From Rheinheimera sp. A13L (lineage in GTDB: Bacteria > Pseudomonadota > Gammaproteobacteria > Enterobacterales > Alteromonadaceae), in NCBI RefSeq assembly GCF_000217935.1, contig NZ_AFHI01000023.1, forward strand, positions 159,101 to 223,100: a stretch of 64,000 nucleotides of DNA. Reading direction: 5' to 3'. This document shows, one piece after another, positions 33,945-41,531 of the stretch. The notes under the pieces were generated by a model. That model saw nothing but the letters and a program-made list of their open reading frames with translations. It made no database searches and was not told where the DNA came from. Both the position numbers and the translations under genes were made by a program. Position 1 is the stretch's first letter, and each line of letters opens with the position of its first letter.

Positions 33945-34018
33945 TATTTAAATTAATATTTATCAATGGTTTAAGTTGTATTTGGTGGGAAAATTTAAAT
34001 TTAACTTGCGAAATAACA

Positions 34019-34031
34019 GTTATCGCAATAA
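34019..34031. promoter_or_regulatory. OhrR-like site overlapping a promoter with a TATAAT box
   Basis: GTTATCGCAATAA resembles the perfect dyad before ohr, and TATAAT (34032-34037) begins at the next base. A possible -35 (TTGCGA, 34006-34011) is 20 bases away, slightly long. Together they suggest an OhrR-controlled promoter between the ohrR terminator and ohr. Confidence 0.5.
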
Positions 34032-34043
34032 TATAATCATCAA

Positions 34044-34180
34044 TCGGGTCGAACAGTTGAAGAAGCAGCAATAAAACGACCGGATACACAAGGTAGAAAA
34101 GAGTTCGTAAATAGTAAAGATTAGGTCCGTAAGGACTGGCAGTAACAGCAGTAAAACAGGGTGAGTTCACCCATTTTTTT
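34044..34180 (+). ncRNA. Candidate OhrR-controlled small RNA
   Basis: The segment lies between a TATAAT promoter with an OhrR-like site and a terminator (GGGTG-AGTT-CACCC plus ATTTTTTT, 34159-34180). It contains no start codon followed by a useful frame. It can form TCGGGTCG/CGACCGGA and GTCC-GTAA-GGAC hairpins. The terminator would stop this transcript before it reaches ohr, so it should be a separate RNA of about 135 bases. Confidence 0.4.
34159..34180 (+). terminator. Terminator between ohrR and ohr
   Basis: GGGTG-AGTT-CACCC followed by ATTTTTTT. It stands 76 bases before the ohr start and directly before the main OhrR operator. Confidence 0.65.
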
Positions 34181-34190
34181 AAATCAAACA

Positions 34191-34204
34191 GTTATCGCGA
34201 TAAC
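34191..34204. promoter_or_regulatory. OhrR operator of ohr
   Basis: GTTATCGCGATAAC is a perfect 14-bp dyad 52 bases before the ohr start. A half-site (ATATCGCAAG) follows directly. The same core recurs before the esterase gene (34722). Confidence 0.75.
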
Positions 34205-34255
34205 ACATATCGCAAGCTGGTTAAGCATATAGTTAAACAAACAGAGGAATACATT

Positions 34256-34675
34256 ATGCAAGTACTTTACAAAGCAACAGCCACTTCAACCTCAGGCCGT
34301 GATGGTCGTGCTCTGTCTTCAGACGGCGTATTGGATGTGAAATTAAGTACCCCTAAAGAATTAGGTGGGGCAGGTGGCGCAGCGACTAACCCTGAGCAGT
34401 TATTTGCTGCTGGTTACTCAGCGTGTTTCTTGGGTGCCATTAAATATGTTGCTTCACAACAAAAAGTGCTGATTGCCAGCGATGCAAAAATCACAGCTGA
34501 AGTGGGTATTGGTCAAATCCCTGGTGGTTTTGGTCTGGATATCGAACTGCACATCAGCTTACCGGGTGTGAGCAACGAAGTAGCAGAAGACTTAGTGGCT
34601 AAAGCCCATCAGGTGTGTCCTTACTCCAACGCAACTCGCGGCAATGTTGATGTGCGTTTAGTGATTGTCAGCTAA
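34256..34675 (+). CDS. ohr: Organic hydroperoxide resistance protein Ohr
   Basis: 139 residues, OsmC/Ohr family peroxidase that reduces organic hydroperoxides with a dithiol (lipoylated) partner. The peroxidatic cysteine C57 ([13 protein letters not shown]) and the resolving C121 ([11 protein letters not shown]) are present, with the family start [21 protein letters not shown] precedes the ATG. It is controlled by the nearby OhrR. Confidence 0.96.
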   Translation: MQVLYKATATSTSGRDGRALSSDGVLDVKLSTPKELGGAGGAATNPEQLFAAGYSACFLGAIKYVASQQKVLIASDAKITAEVGIGQIPGGFGLDIELHISLPGVSNEVAEDLVAKAHQVCPYSNATRGNVDVRLVIVS

Positions 34676-34721
34676 CAGCGCAATACTCAACCAAAGAAAC
34701 TGATTTTTTTAATCATTAATG

Positions 34722-34761
34722 TATCGCGATAACAGTTATATGAATAAGTATCCTGTTATCG
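34722..34761. promoter_or_regulatory. OhrR-type sites before the esterase gene
   Basis: TATCGCGATAAC at 34722 repeats the core of the ohr operator, and a GTTATCGCC half-site lies at about 34754. Both precede the alpha/beta hydrolase start (34795), so that gene probably belongs to the same regulon. Confidence 0.6.
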
Positions 34762-34794
34762 CCACCCAACAACCGCTGCGGCGAGGAGATTCTC

Positions 34795-35820
34795 ATGAAC
34801 ACATTTCGTAAAGTTGTAGGTTTTACAGTGATTGCTTTAGGGATTAATAGTGCATTCGCCGCTGGTGGTTCTGGTCCGGATTTGCATGTTGAACAGCACA
34901 CTCAGGGCTTCTTAAATGCTCTGGCTCAGGGTGGTGGTAAACCTTTAGAGCAACTGTCGCCTAAAGATGCCCGCGCTGTATTAACAGGAGCTCAGGCCGG
35001 TGCCACATTACCAGCTGCTGATGTCAGCGAAAAAATCATCACTATCGATGGTAAACCATTGAAACTGGTTATTGTTCGCCCTGCTGGCAACAAAGCTGTT
35101 TTACCAGCCTTTATGTTTTTTCACGGCGGGGGCTGGGTATTAGGTGATTTTCCAACCCACGAGCGTTTAATCCGTGATTTAGTCAGCCGCTCTGGCGCAG
35201 CAGCTATCTATGTGGATTACACCCCATCACCAGAAGCCCAATATCCAACGGCAATCAATCAGGCCTATGCTGCAACGAAATGGGTAGCTGAGCATGGCAA
35301 AGAGCTCAATATCGACGGCTCACGTTTAGCGGTAGCGGGAAACAGCGTCGGTGGCAATATGGCGGCAGTGGTGGCGTTACAAGCCAAAGAAGCAGGCACC
35401 CCAAAACTAAAATTCCAGTTGCTGATGTGGCCTGTCACAGATGCTAACTTTGAAAATGCCTCGTACAATCAGTTTGCGGATGGCTATTTCCTGACCAAAA
35501 ACATGATGTTGTGGTTCTGGGATAATTACACCACCAATCCGGCACAACGGAACGAGATTTATGCCTCGCCACTGCGCGCCAGCATTGAACAGTTAAAAGA
35601 TTTACCACCAGCTTTGGTGCAAACCGCGGCTTTGGATGTATTACGTGATGAAGGCGAAGCTTATGCTAATAAATTGGATGCTGCTGGTGTGACTGTGACT
35701 TCAGTGCGCTACAACGGCATGATCCACGATTTTGGTTTGCTGAATGTGCTGTCTGATGTACCTGGTACTCAAGCAGCGCTGGATCAGGCAGGTCAGGCGC
35801 TGAAAAAGCACCTGAACTAA
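34795..35820 (+). CDS. Exported alpha/beta-hydrolase, hormone-sensitive-lipase-type esterase
   Basis: 341 residues with a signal peptide (KVVGFTVIALGINSAFAAG). The hydrolase domain has the oxyanion motif HGGGWVLGDF, the nucleophile elbow GNSVGG (GxSxG), DVLRDEGEAY and a C-terminal GMIHDF that supplies the His. This is the HSL/BioH-like carboxylesterase group (family IV). Secreted to the periplasm. OhrR-like sites upstream suggest peroxide-linked expression, as for other hydrolases in some ohr loci, possibly acting on oxidised lipids (inference). Confidence 0.88.
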   Translation: MNTFRKVVGFTVIALGINSAFAAGGSGPDLHVEQHTQGFLNALAQGGGKPLEQLSPKDARAVLTGAQAGATLPAADVSEKIITIDGKPLKLVIVRPAGNKAVLPAFMFFHGGGWVLGDFPTHERLIRDLVSRSGAAAIYVDYTPSPEAQYPTAINQAYAATKWVAEHGKELNIDGSRLAVAGNSVGGNMAAVVALQAKEAGTPKLKFQLLMWPVTDANFENASYNQFADGYFLTKNMMLWFWDNYTTNPAQRNEIYASPLRASIEQLKDLPPALVQTAALDVLRDEGEAYANKLDAAGVTVTSVRYNGMIHDFGLLNVLSDVPGTQAALDQAGQALKKHLN

Positions 35821-35849
35821 TACTTAAACTAAGCAACAGCAGGTCAGAG

Positions 35850-36977
35850 TCAATGACTCTGACCTTTTGGCAATACCAGCCAGATTTTGCCGTAATGGCG
35901 CAAACTATCGCTGCGCTGCTGAGCTTCATCCCCTATGCCCTGATAGACATCAATACGGCCCGGAGTTTTAATGGCTGCCCCTTTATCCTGCGCCAGCATT
36001 AATCTGAACTCATGGCCTGTTAATTCACCTTTGTCATCCAGCAGAGGTAGGTGCGCCAGTACTATGGAACCTAAAGGAATAAAAGCCGGATCGACAGCCA
36101 CAGAGTGCAATGGCGTTAAGGGTTCATTGGCGGCACCTACAGGTTTATCCAGGCCAGGTGAAAAGAAGGTATAACTGGGGTTTTTGCTCATCAGCTCACG
36201 TTGTTTGTCCGGGTTTTTTGCTAACCATTCTTTAATGGCTGTGGCCGAAATGGTGTCTGCCGTGTATTCACCCATTTCAATCAGTACTTTGCCTAAACTG
36301 CGATACGAATGGCCATTGCTGCCGCCATAACTTAATAAATGCTGCTGGCCGTATTCATCTTCAACCACACCAGAGCCTTGTACCTGCATAAAAAAGTTGT
36401 CGACCAGACTGTTGCTGTAAAACAGCTCCAGACCTTGACCCGCCAACACCTGCCCAAAGTCGATTTGTTCACGGCTTGGATACTGGCTTAAACCAGCAGG
36501 TTTGCGGTAAATAGGGTATTTGTATTCTGCATCCGGTGTGGAACGCACTTTAAACACCGGCACATAATAACCGGTAAATTGCACATTGCCTTTGCCATCT
36601 TCACCAGCCAGCTGGTGCAAGGAAAAAGCCTGACCGCCTTGTGCTGAAGGTTGTTCTGCCCATGCCTGTAAATCACGTATCGTTTGCTGCAACTGGCTTT
36701 TACTGACAGCCAAGCCGGGTAAATTATGCTGCTGTGGCACCGATTTTTTATTTAAGTAGTTCAGTTGTCGTTCAAGGCCATCTAAAAATTGTGGGGTCAG
36801 CCATTGGGTGTTTAAGACGGCTTCTGGTTGCAGCTTGTAAGTGCCATTGAATGCCTGGGCTTTTTTATCCAAACCATTGTTGGCAAACTGGTTAGACTGA
36901 TGTATGCCAGAGGAGGTCTGACTACAGGCTGACAAAATAAGGCTGGTGAGGCCAAGCCACAAAATACGGTGTTTCAT
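35850..36977 (-). CDS. mltA: Membrane-bound lytic murein transglycosylase A
   Basis: 375-residue lipoprotein (signal ends LILSAC). MltA segments are present: FTGYYVPVFKVR, YPIYRKP, NFFMQVQGSGVV, YGGSNGHSYRSLGK and the C-terminal 3D-type domain with LMLAQDKGAAIKTPGRIDVYQGIGDEA. The catalytic Asp lies in the last block. It cleaves glycan strands to anhydro-muropeptides in the periplasm. It converges on the esterase gene with 29 bases between them. Confidence 0.95.
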   Translation of the reverse strand: MKHRILWLGLTSLILSACSQTSSGIHQSNQFANNGLDKKAQAFNGTYKLQPEAVLNTQWLTPQFLDGLERQLNYLNKKSVPQQHNLPGLAVSKSQLQQTIRDLQAWAEQPSAQGGQAFSLHQLAGEDGKGNVQFTGYYVPVFKVRSTPDAEYKYPIYRKPAGLSQYPSREQIDFGQVLAGQGLELFYSNSLVDNFFMQVQGSGVVEDEYGQQHLLSYGGSNGHSYRSLGKVLIEMGEYTADTISATAIKEWLAKNPDKQRELMSKNPSYTFFSPGLDKPVGAANEPLTPLHSVAVDPAFIPLGSIVLAHLPLLDDKGELTGHEFRLMLAQDKGAAIKTPGRIDVYQGIGDEAQQRSDSLRHYGKIWLVLPKGQSH

Positions 36978-37161
36978 AGAGGATAAGATTCAAAAAAACA
37001 GACTGTGGCGGCACTCTATGTCACCAGAGCCTGACTGACAACAGCTGGCCTTTAATTTTTTGGCAGGGCAGGCTAAAAACTACTATTTGATAAAAACGCT
37101 AATGCTTGTATTATCTGTTTTACACACAGCGATGTTCTGCTCTGGTTTGACAGGTAAAACA

Positions 37162-37926
37162 ATGAAACTATGGAAAGTATGTGTTTTGGTTCTGCTCTCT
37201 GGACTTGGTGCCTTTACTGCAGTGCAGGCCGCACCTAAAGCCACAGATCTGAAATTTGTAATGTATTACCCGCAAGTGCCTCCTTATATGTATCAGGACG
37301 AAAACACTGAAAAAGTGGTGGGACTGGTGCCTGAAGTGTTGCAGGATTTTTTCAACCAGCAGAATATCCGCGTTCAGTATGTGGCTGATAACAGAACCCG
37401 CGCCGAACACAGGCTCTATCAAGGGGAAGTGGATGCCATTTTACTGGCCAAAGAGTGGACCCAACATCCTGAACAACTGCTGTTTTCTGAACCTTTACTG
37501 GAACATCAGGACTACTTATTTGCCCGTCAGCCGATGGCAGCACAAGGACAGTTAGCAGAGTGGGTCAAAGGCAAAGCCATTTGCACCCGCCAGTATTATA
37601 TCTACGAAGCCTTAACGCCATTTTTTAACAGCAATGAGGCGGCCAGAGTAGATTCGCCCAGTGAACTGACTCAACTGAATATGTTACTCAATGGCCGTTG
37701 TGATTATGCTTTTATGAATGAGCATGTCGCCAACTGGTTGTTGCATCACCACTTTCCTGACAAACAACTGTATCGCTCAGCCAGCGGATTCAGCCCTGTT
37801 GGTTTAACTGTGGCTTTTCATCCACGCTGGAAACCCCAGCTGGCCGCTTTTAACCAGTATCTGCGTGAACAACAACAGCAAGGTGTCATAGCCCAGTGGC
37901 TAAAGTTTTATGTGACTAAATCCTGA
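37162..37926 (+). CDS. Periplasmic solute-binding protein, family 3 type
   Basis: 254 residues from ATG 37162 (AGG upstream). Signal peptide MKLWKVCVLVLLSGLGAFTAVQA, then a family 3 binding fold: FVMYYPQVPPYMYQDENTEKVVGLVPEVLQDF in pattern, LYQGEVDAILLAKEWT, LFSEPLLEHQDYLFA and a Type-II periplasmic binding tail (LAAFNQYLREQQQQGVIAQWLKFY). No transporter genes are adjacent, which is common for proteins of this type that feed sensors. Ligand unknown. Confidence 0.82.
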   Translation: MKLWKVCVLVLLSGLGAFTAVQAAPKATDLKFVMYYPQVPPYMYQDENTEKVVGLVPEVLQDFFNQQNIRVQYVADNRTRAEHRLYQGEVDAILLAKEWTQHPEQLLFSEPLLEHQDYLFARQPMAAQGQLAEWVKGKAICTRQYYIYEALTPFFNSNEAARVDSPSELTQLNMLLNGRCDYAFMNEHVANWLLHHHFPDKQLYRSASGFSPVGLTVAFHPRWKPQLAAFNQYLREQQQQGVIAQWLKFYVTKS

Positions 37927-37961
37927 GTTTGTGGCTGTTTCTCTCACTACTGTCTGTTGAA

Positions 37962-37983
37962 CTTGCCAGATTAATCTGGCAAG
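37962..37983. promoter_or_regulatory. 22-bp perfect palindrome between the binding protein and HiPIP
   Basis: The arms CTTGCCAGATT and AATCTGGCAAG meet with no loop. It lies 36 bases after one stop codon and 109 bases before the HiPIP start. No U run follows, so an operator is as likely as a terminator. Confidence 0.4.
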
Positions 37984-38091
37984 ACACTGCTTTAGATCAA
38001 ATCCAGGCAGTCTTATTTGCCACATACTCCGTAGCCTGTAAGCCAGAGCGCAGAACACTCTGGTGCAGCTTCTAAAATAACGGAGTAAAAG

Positions 38092-38382
38092 ATGGGAAAT
38101 TTAGACAGACGTAATTTTTTAAAACTATCGGCTTCTACCTTAGTGGGAATCACTTTAGGCGGCACAGCCTTACATGCCGTGGCACAGGAAGTGGTGAAGG
38201 CGGATGATCCTATGGCTGTGGCGATGAAATATGTTGAAAAATCCACAGTAGAAGGCGCCAACTGCGCCAATTGTATGCACATTCAAGGCAAAGACGGCGA
38301 AGCGTTACGGGGTTGTAATATTTTCCCGGCTAAACTGGTTCATGCCGAAGGCTGGTGTGCGGCCTGGGCGAAAAAAGCTTAA
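38092..38382 (+). CDS. hip: High-potential iron-sulfur protein
   Basis: 96 residues with a Tat signal (DRRNFLKLSAST) and cysteines C58, C61, C75 and C89 in the C-x2-C-x13-C-x13-C order that binds one [4Fe-4S] cluster. A soluble periplasmic electron carrier, typical of purple bacteria and of Rheinheimera-like organisms. It is a single-gene unit with its own terminator. Confidence 0.95.
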   Translation: MGNLDRRNFLKLSASTLVGITLGGTALHAVAQEVVKADDPMAVAMKYVEKSTVEGANCANCMHIQGKDGEALRGCNIFPAKLVHAEGWCAAWAKKA

Positions 38383-38411
38383 CTGTTATCCCCTGATATA
38401 ACAGTCAGACA

Positions 38412-38444
38412 AAAAGCCGGCAGCGATATCTGCCAGCTTTTTTT
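38412..38444 (+). terminator. Terminator of the HiPIP gene
   Basis: AAAGCCGGCAG-cgatat-CTGCCAGCTTT followed by TTTT, 30 bases after the stop codon. Confidence 0.85.
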
Positions 38445-38624
38445 ACGTCTGGATCAGAACTGCTTTTTTGAACCTGAAGTTTCTAATTTTTTGGCATAAA
38501 ATCAATAGTTTAAATCGGAAGGTATCCAGAAGGATGCATCAGTTTTATTTTTATACACTCCTATTTATCAACTGCACAGCTGAAGTTGTGCTGTCGCAAA
38601 AACATGATAAACAGGAGCAAGGAT

Positions 38625-40145
38625 ATGAGTTCAACACAGGCATTGGTGATAGCGGAAAAAATGTTTTCGCATGCTGTCTTTAAAGAGGTCGACAAACAGC
38701 AGTTAGTTGACCGCTTTGATGTCAGTGGTCTTATTCAGCAGGTCAATCTTGACTATGGTGTGATTACAGGGCAGCAGCTTCAGACTGAAACTGAGATCAG
38801 CAGCATCCCGCCTCAGGGTATTGTCATCAACACGCCAGGTTTGTACCGCTTTAGCCAGGATATCTTCTGGGCTCCGGTTGCAGGTCCTGCTGCCGCCATA
38901 AGTATTTGCGCCGATAATGTCACCCTGGATTTGGCTGGTTTTAGTCTGAGCGCCACAGTTCAGGATAGCAGTCAGCATATCAGTGGCATAGTGGTTAGTA
39001 ATGCCACCGGCGTCAGTATCGAAAATGGCACTTTGCTGAATATGGGCATGTATGGTGTAAGGGCGGATCAGGTGCAGCAGTTGACACTGGCTAAACTGCT
39101 GATCAGCGGTCTGCAGTGTCATAACCTCAACATTCGTAATTTATCCCCGGCTGGTATCCATCTGAATCAAGGCAGTGGTATCAGTATCATGGATTGTATT
39201 GTGCAATATATGTTTGTCACTGCAGATTCTAGTGCTGGTATCCAGTTGCTGCATATCAAAGACGCTGTGGTCAGCGGCTGTCAGGTCCGTCATCTGATCA
39301 ACTACGACGGATCAGTGCAGGGTTATAGCTATTTGTGCTGCACAGATGTAAGCACCTTTAATTGTAACGCCGAGCATTTTCAGTCCTTGTTTGGCGGAAA
39401 TATCCGCACCGGCGGCCATACAGTACTGGGCTTTATCCCCATTTTTTGTGCTGATTTAATCTATGACCAGTGCTCAGCCAGTTACATGACAGGGTGCAGC
39501 GACGATTGTCACGGTATGTCGGTGTTTCTGGATGTTGGCGTCAAGGTCAGCCACTTTACTGCACGTCATATCACTGATGGTGTGACTGCCGCTCATACCG
39601 GAGCAAAAGCGACAGGCCTTGAAGTTTACGGCGTTGCTGTTTCAGTGAGCCACTGTACTGTGGAACAGATCAAAGCCATTAATCCTCAGGATAAGCAAAG
39701 CACAGGTTTCAGTGCCTGGGGACTTGGCATAAGCTTTAACGACTGCAAAGCAAGCAAGGTGGTGGTGTGCGATGAGTATGGCAACCTGAATACTGAACTG
39801 GGGTATGGCACTGGTTTTGGTTGGGCGCCGGACCCCCGTATTCCATTCAGGCAGATAGGGGCTGTCTGGGTCAGTTATAAAAATTGCCATGCAGAGCATT
39901 GTCAGGTAGGTTTTGACACCTGGTTTCATATAGATTCCAGCTGGCTTGATATCCATCATCCGTGCTGCGATATAGCGGTACTGGTGCAACCCGGTCAAAG
40001 CAGAGTCTTATCCGGCAATCCGGCTTCCGAATGCAACCCACCTATCCAAATTGCGATTAAAAATATCGCCAGCGGCAATACTTACCCTGAACACATTTTC
40101 AACGAAGTAGTACAAGGCATAAAGTGGGAGCTGAGTTCGCTGTAA
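38625..40145 (+). CDS. Right-handed parallel beta-helix protein
   Basis: 506 residues from ATG 38625 (AGGAG and GGAT upstream). No signal peptide. After an N-terminal helical part come repeated turns of a parallel beta-helix: INTPGLYRFSQDI, ISICADNVTLDLAGFSLSAT, GIVVSNATGVSIENGTLLNMG, GIHLNQGSGISIMDCIV and GIQLLHIKDAVVSGCQV. Rich in Cys and His for such a protein. Similar folds occur in pectate lyases, mannuronan epimerases and surface proteins, but no catalytic motif can be assigned, so function is unknown. Confidence 0.75.
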   Translation: MSSTQALVIAEKMFSHAVFKEVDKQQLVDRFDVSGLIQQVNLDYGVITGQQLQTETEISSIPPQGIVINTPGLYRFSQDIFWAPVAGPAAAISICADNVTLDLAGFSLSATVQDSSQHISGIVVSNATGVSIENGTLLNMGMYGVRADQVQQLTLAKLLISGLQCHNLNIRNLSPAGIHLNQGSGISIMDCIVQYMFVTADSSAGIQLLHIKDAVVSGCQVRHLINYDGSVQGYSYLCCTDVSTFNCNAEHFQSLFGGNIRTGGHTVLGFIPIFCADLIYDQCSASYMTGCSDDCHGMSVFLDVGVKVSHFTARHITDGVTAAHTGAKATGLEVYGVAVSVSHCTVEQIKAINPQDKQSTGFSAWGLGISFNDCKASKVVVCDEYGNLNTELGYGTGFGWAPDPRIPFRQIGAVWVSYKNCHAEHCQVGFDTWFHIDSSWLDIHHPCCDIAVLVQPGQSRVLSGNPASECNPPIQIAIKNIASGNTYPEHIFNEVVQGIKWELSSL

Positions 40146-40211
40146 AGGCTCTGGTGCAAGCCAGGTTATGTCGCTAAGATGGCCGGAGTTTTTAGTGGTA
40201 TAGGCATAGTC

Positions 40212-41531
40212 ATGACTTCCTGGATAACATCTTTTGCAGATTCTGCCCTAGGTCGCTGGTGTGGTGTGCCACAAGCAACCCCGTTGCAACGACCACAAGG
40301 CGAGGCTGAGTGTTTTAGTGGTGCAGTGCTGTTGTGTGGCAAAACATCCCCGCACAGTGTGCTGCTGCGTCAGCATTTAAGCCTTCTGCCTGATGTTCGT
40401 TTTGTTGAAGCTGCTGCCGGGCCATTTCAGGCCATTCTTTTTGATGGCACAGAACTGCAAAGCACTGAAGAGCTGGATTTAGTCTGGCAACACTTACACA
40501 GTGTTTTACCGGCTTTGGCGAAAAATGGCAGGGTGTTGATACTGACGCGGGCTCTGGCCGATGCCTGCAGCGCAGATGCCGCAGCCGCAGCAGCGGCTTT
40601 ATCGGGCTTCACCCGCTCTGTTGCCAAAGAGCTGGGGCGTTTTGGCAGTACAGCGAATCTGTTGTCCTTGCACCAGGGCGTACAGCAGAGCCTGTTGCCT
40701 GTTGCAGAATTTTTCCTGTCCAAAGCTTCGGCTTATATCACAGGTCAGGTGTTGCCAGTGCGTGCGGTAACAATAGCTGAACTCAGTCCATGGCAAAAAC
40801 CACTTCAGGGGAAAGTAGCTTTGGTGACAGGCGCAGCCCGTGGTATTGGTGCTGCCATAGCCACAACGTTGACAGAGCAGGGGGCCAGCGTCATTGGGCT
40901 GGATATTCCGCAAGCCGAAGAGGCACTGAGCAGGTTGATGCAGCAGCTGCAAGGCAAAAGCCTGGTGCTGGATATCAGTCAGAGCAACAGCGCTCAGCAA
41001 CTGCAGCAGTGGTTAACAGAGCAAGGGCTGAAACTGGATATTCTGGTGCACAACGCTGGTATCACCCGCGATAAACTATTTCACAGAATGACAGAAGCCC
41101 AGTGGACTCAAACTCTGGATGTGAACCTGCGTGCAGTGCAAGGTATTAATTCACTGCTGTTGGAACAGCAATTGATCCAGTCCGGTGGAAGGGTCGTGTT
41201 ATTGTCGTCGATGAATGGTCTGGCAGGGCAAAAAGGCCAGACCAACTATGCCAGTTCAAAAGCCGCTTTGGTGGGGTATTGCCAGTATATGGCGATGCAG
41301 GACCACAGAGGCATTACCTTTAATGCCATAGCCCCGGGCTTTATTGAAACTCAAATGACAGCAGCTATGCCAGCCATCCCACGTGAAGTGGGACGGCGCT
41401 TAAACTCGCTGAGTCAGGCGGGTTTACCTCAGGATGTGGCTTTGGCTGTCGCCTTTTTGGCACGGCCAGATGCCGCCGGTTTAAACGGCTCTGTGCTGAG
41501 AGTGTGTGGTCAATGTTTTATTGGCGCCTGA
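40212..41531 (+). CDS. High-molecular-weight FabG-type 3-oxoacyl-ACP reductase
   Basis: 439 residues from ATG 40212: an N-terminal degenerate Rossmann domain (about 30-185), then a complete short-chain dehydrogenase domain with VTGAARGIG (206-213), HNAG (280-283) and the catalytic S333, Y346 and K350 (TNYASSKAALVGY). This two-domain shape is the HMwFabG (FabG4) type, which reduces 3-oxoacyl-CoA/ACP with NADH. It usually stands beside a thiolase (FadA) and a MaoC hydratase; neither is here. The 3' end overlaps the convergent GGDEF-EAL gene by 51 bases. Confidence 0.85.
   Translation: MTSWITSFADSALGRWCGVPQATPLQRPQGEAECFSGAVLLCGKTSPHSVLLRQHLSLLPDVRFVEAAAGPFQAILFDGTELQSTEELDLVWQHLHSVLPALAKNGRVLILTRALADACSADAAAAAAALSGFTRSVAKELGRFGSTANLLSLHQGVQQSLLPVAEFFLSKASAYITGQVLPVRAVTIAELSPWQKPLQGKVALVTGAARGIGAAIATTLTEQGASVIGLDIPQAEEALSRLMQQLQGKSLVLDISQSNSAQQLQQWLTEQGLKLDILVHNAGITRDKLFHRMTEAQWTQTLDVNLRAVQGINSLLLEQQLIQSGGRVVLLSSMNGLAGQKGQTNYASSKAALVGYCQYMAMQDHRGITFNAIAPGFIETQMTAAMPAIPREVGRRLNSLSQAGLPQDVALAVAFLARPDAAGLNGSVLRVCGQCFIGA

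Noticed and set aside
38468..38683. 71-codon frame before the beta-helix gene
   Set aside because: Overlaps the start of the real gene in another frame, with no family or ribosome-binding support.
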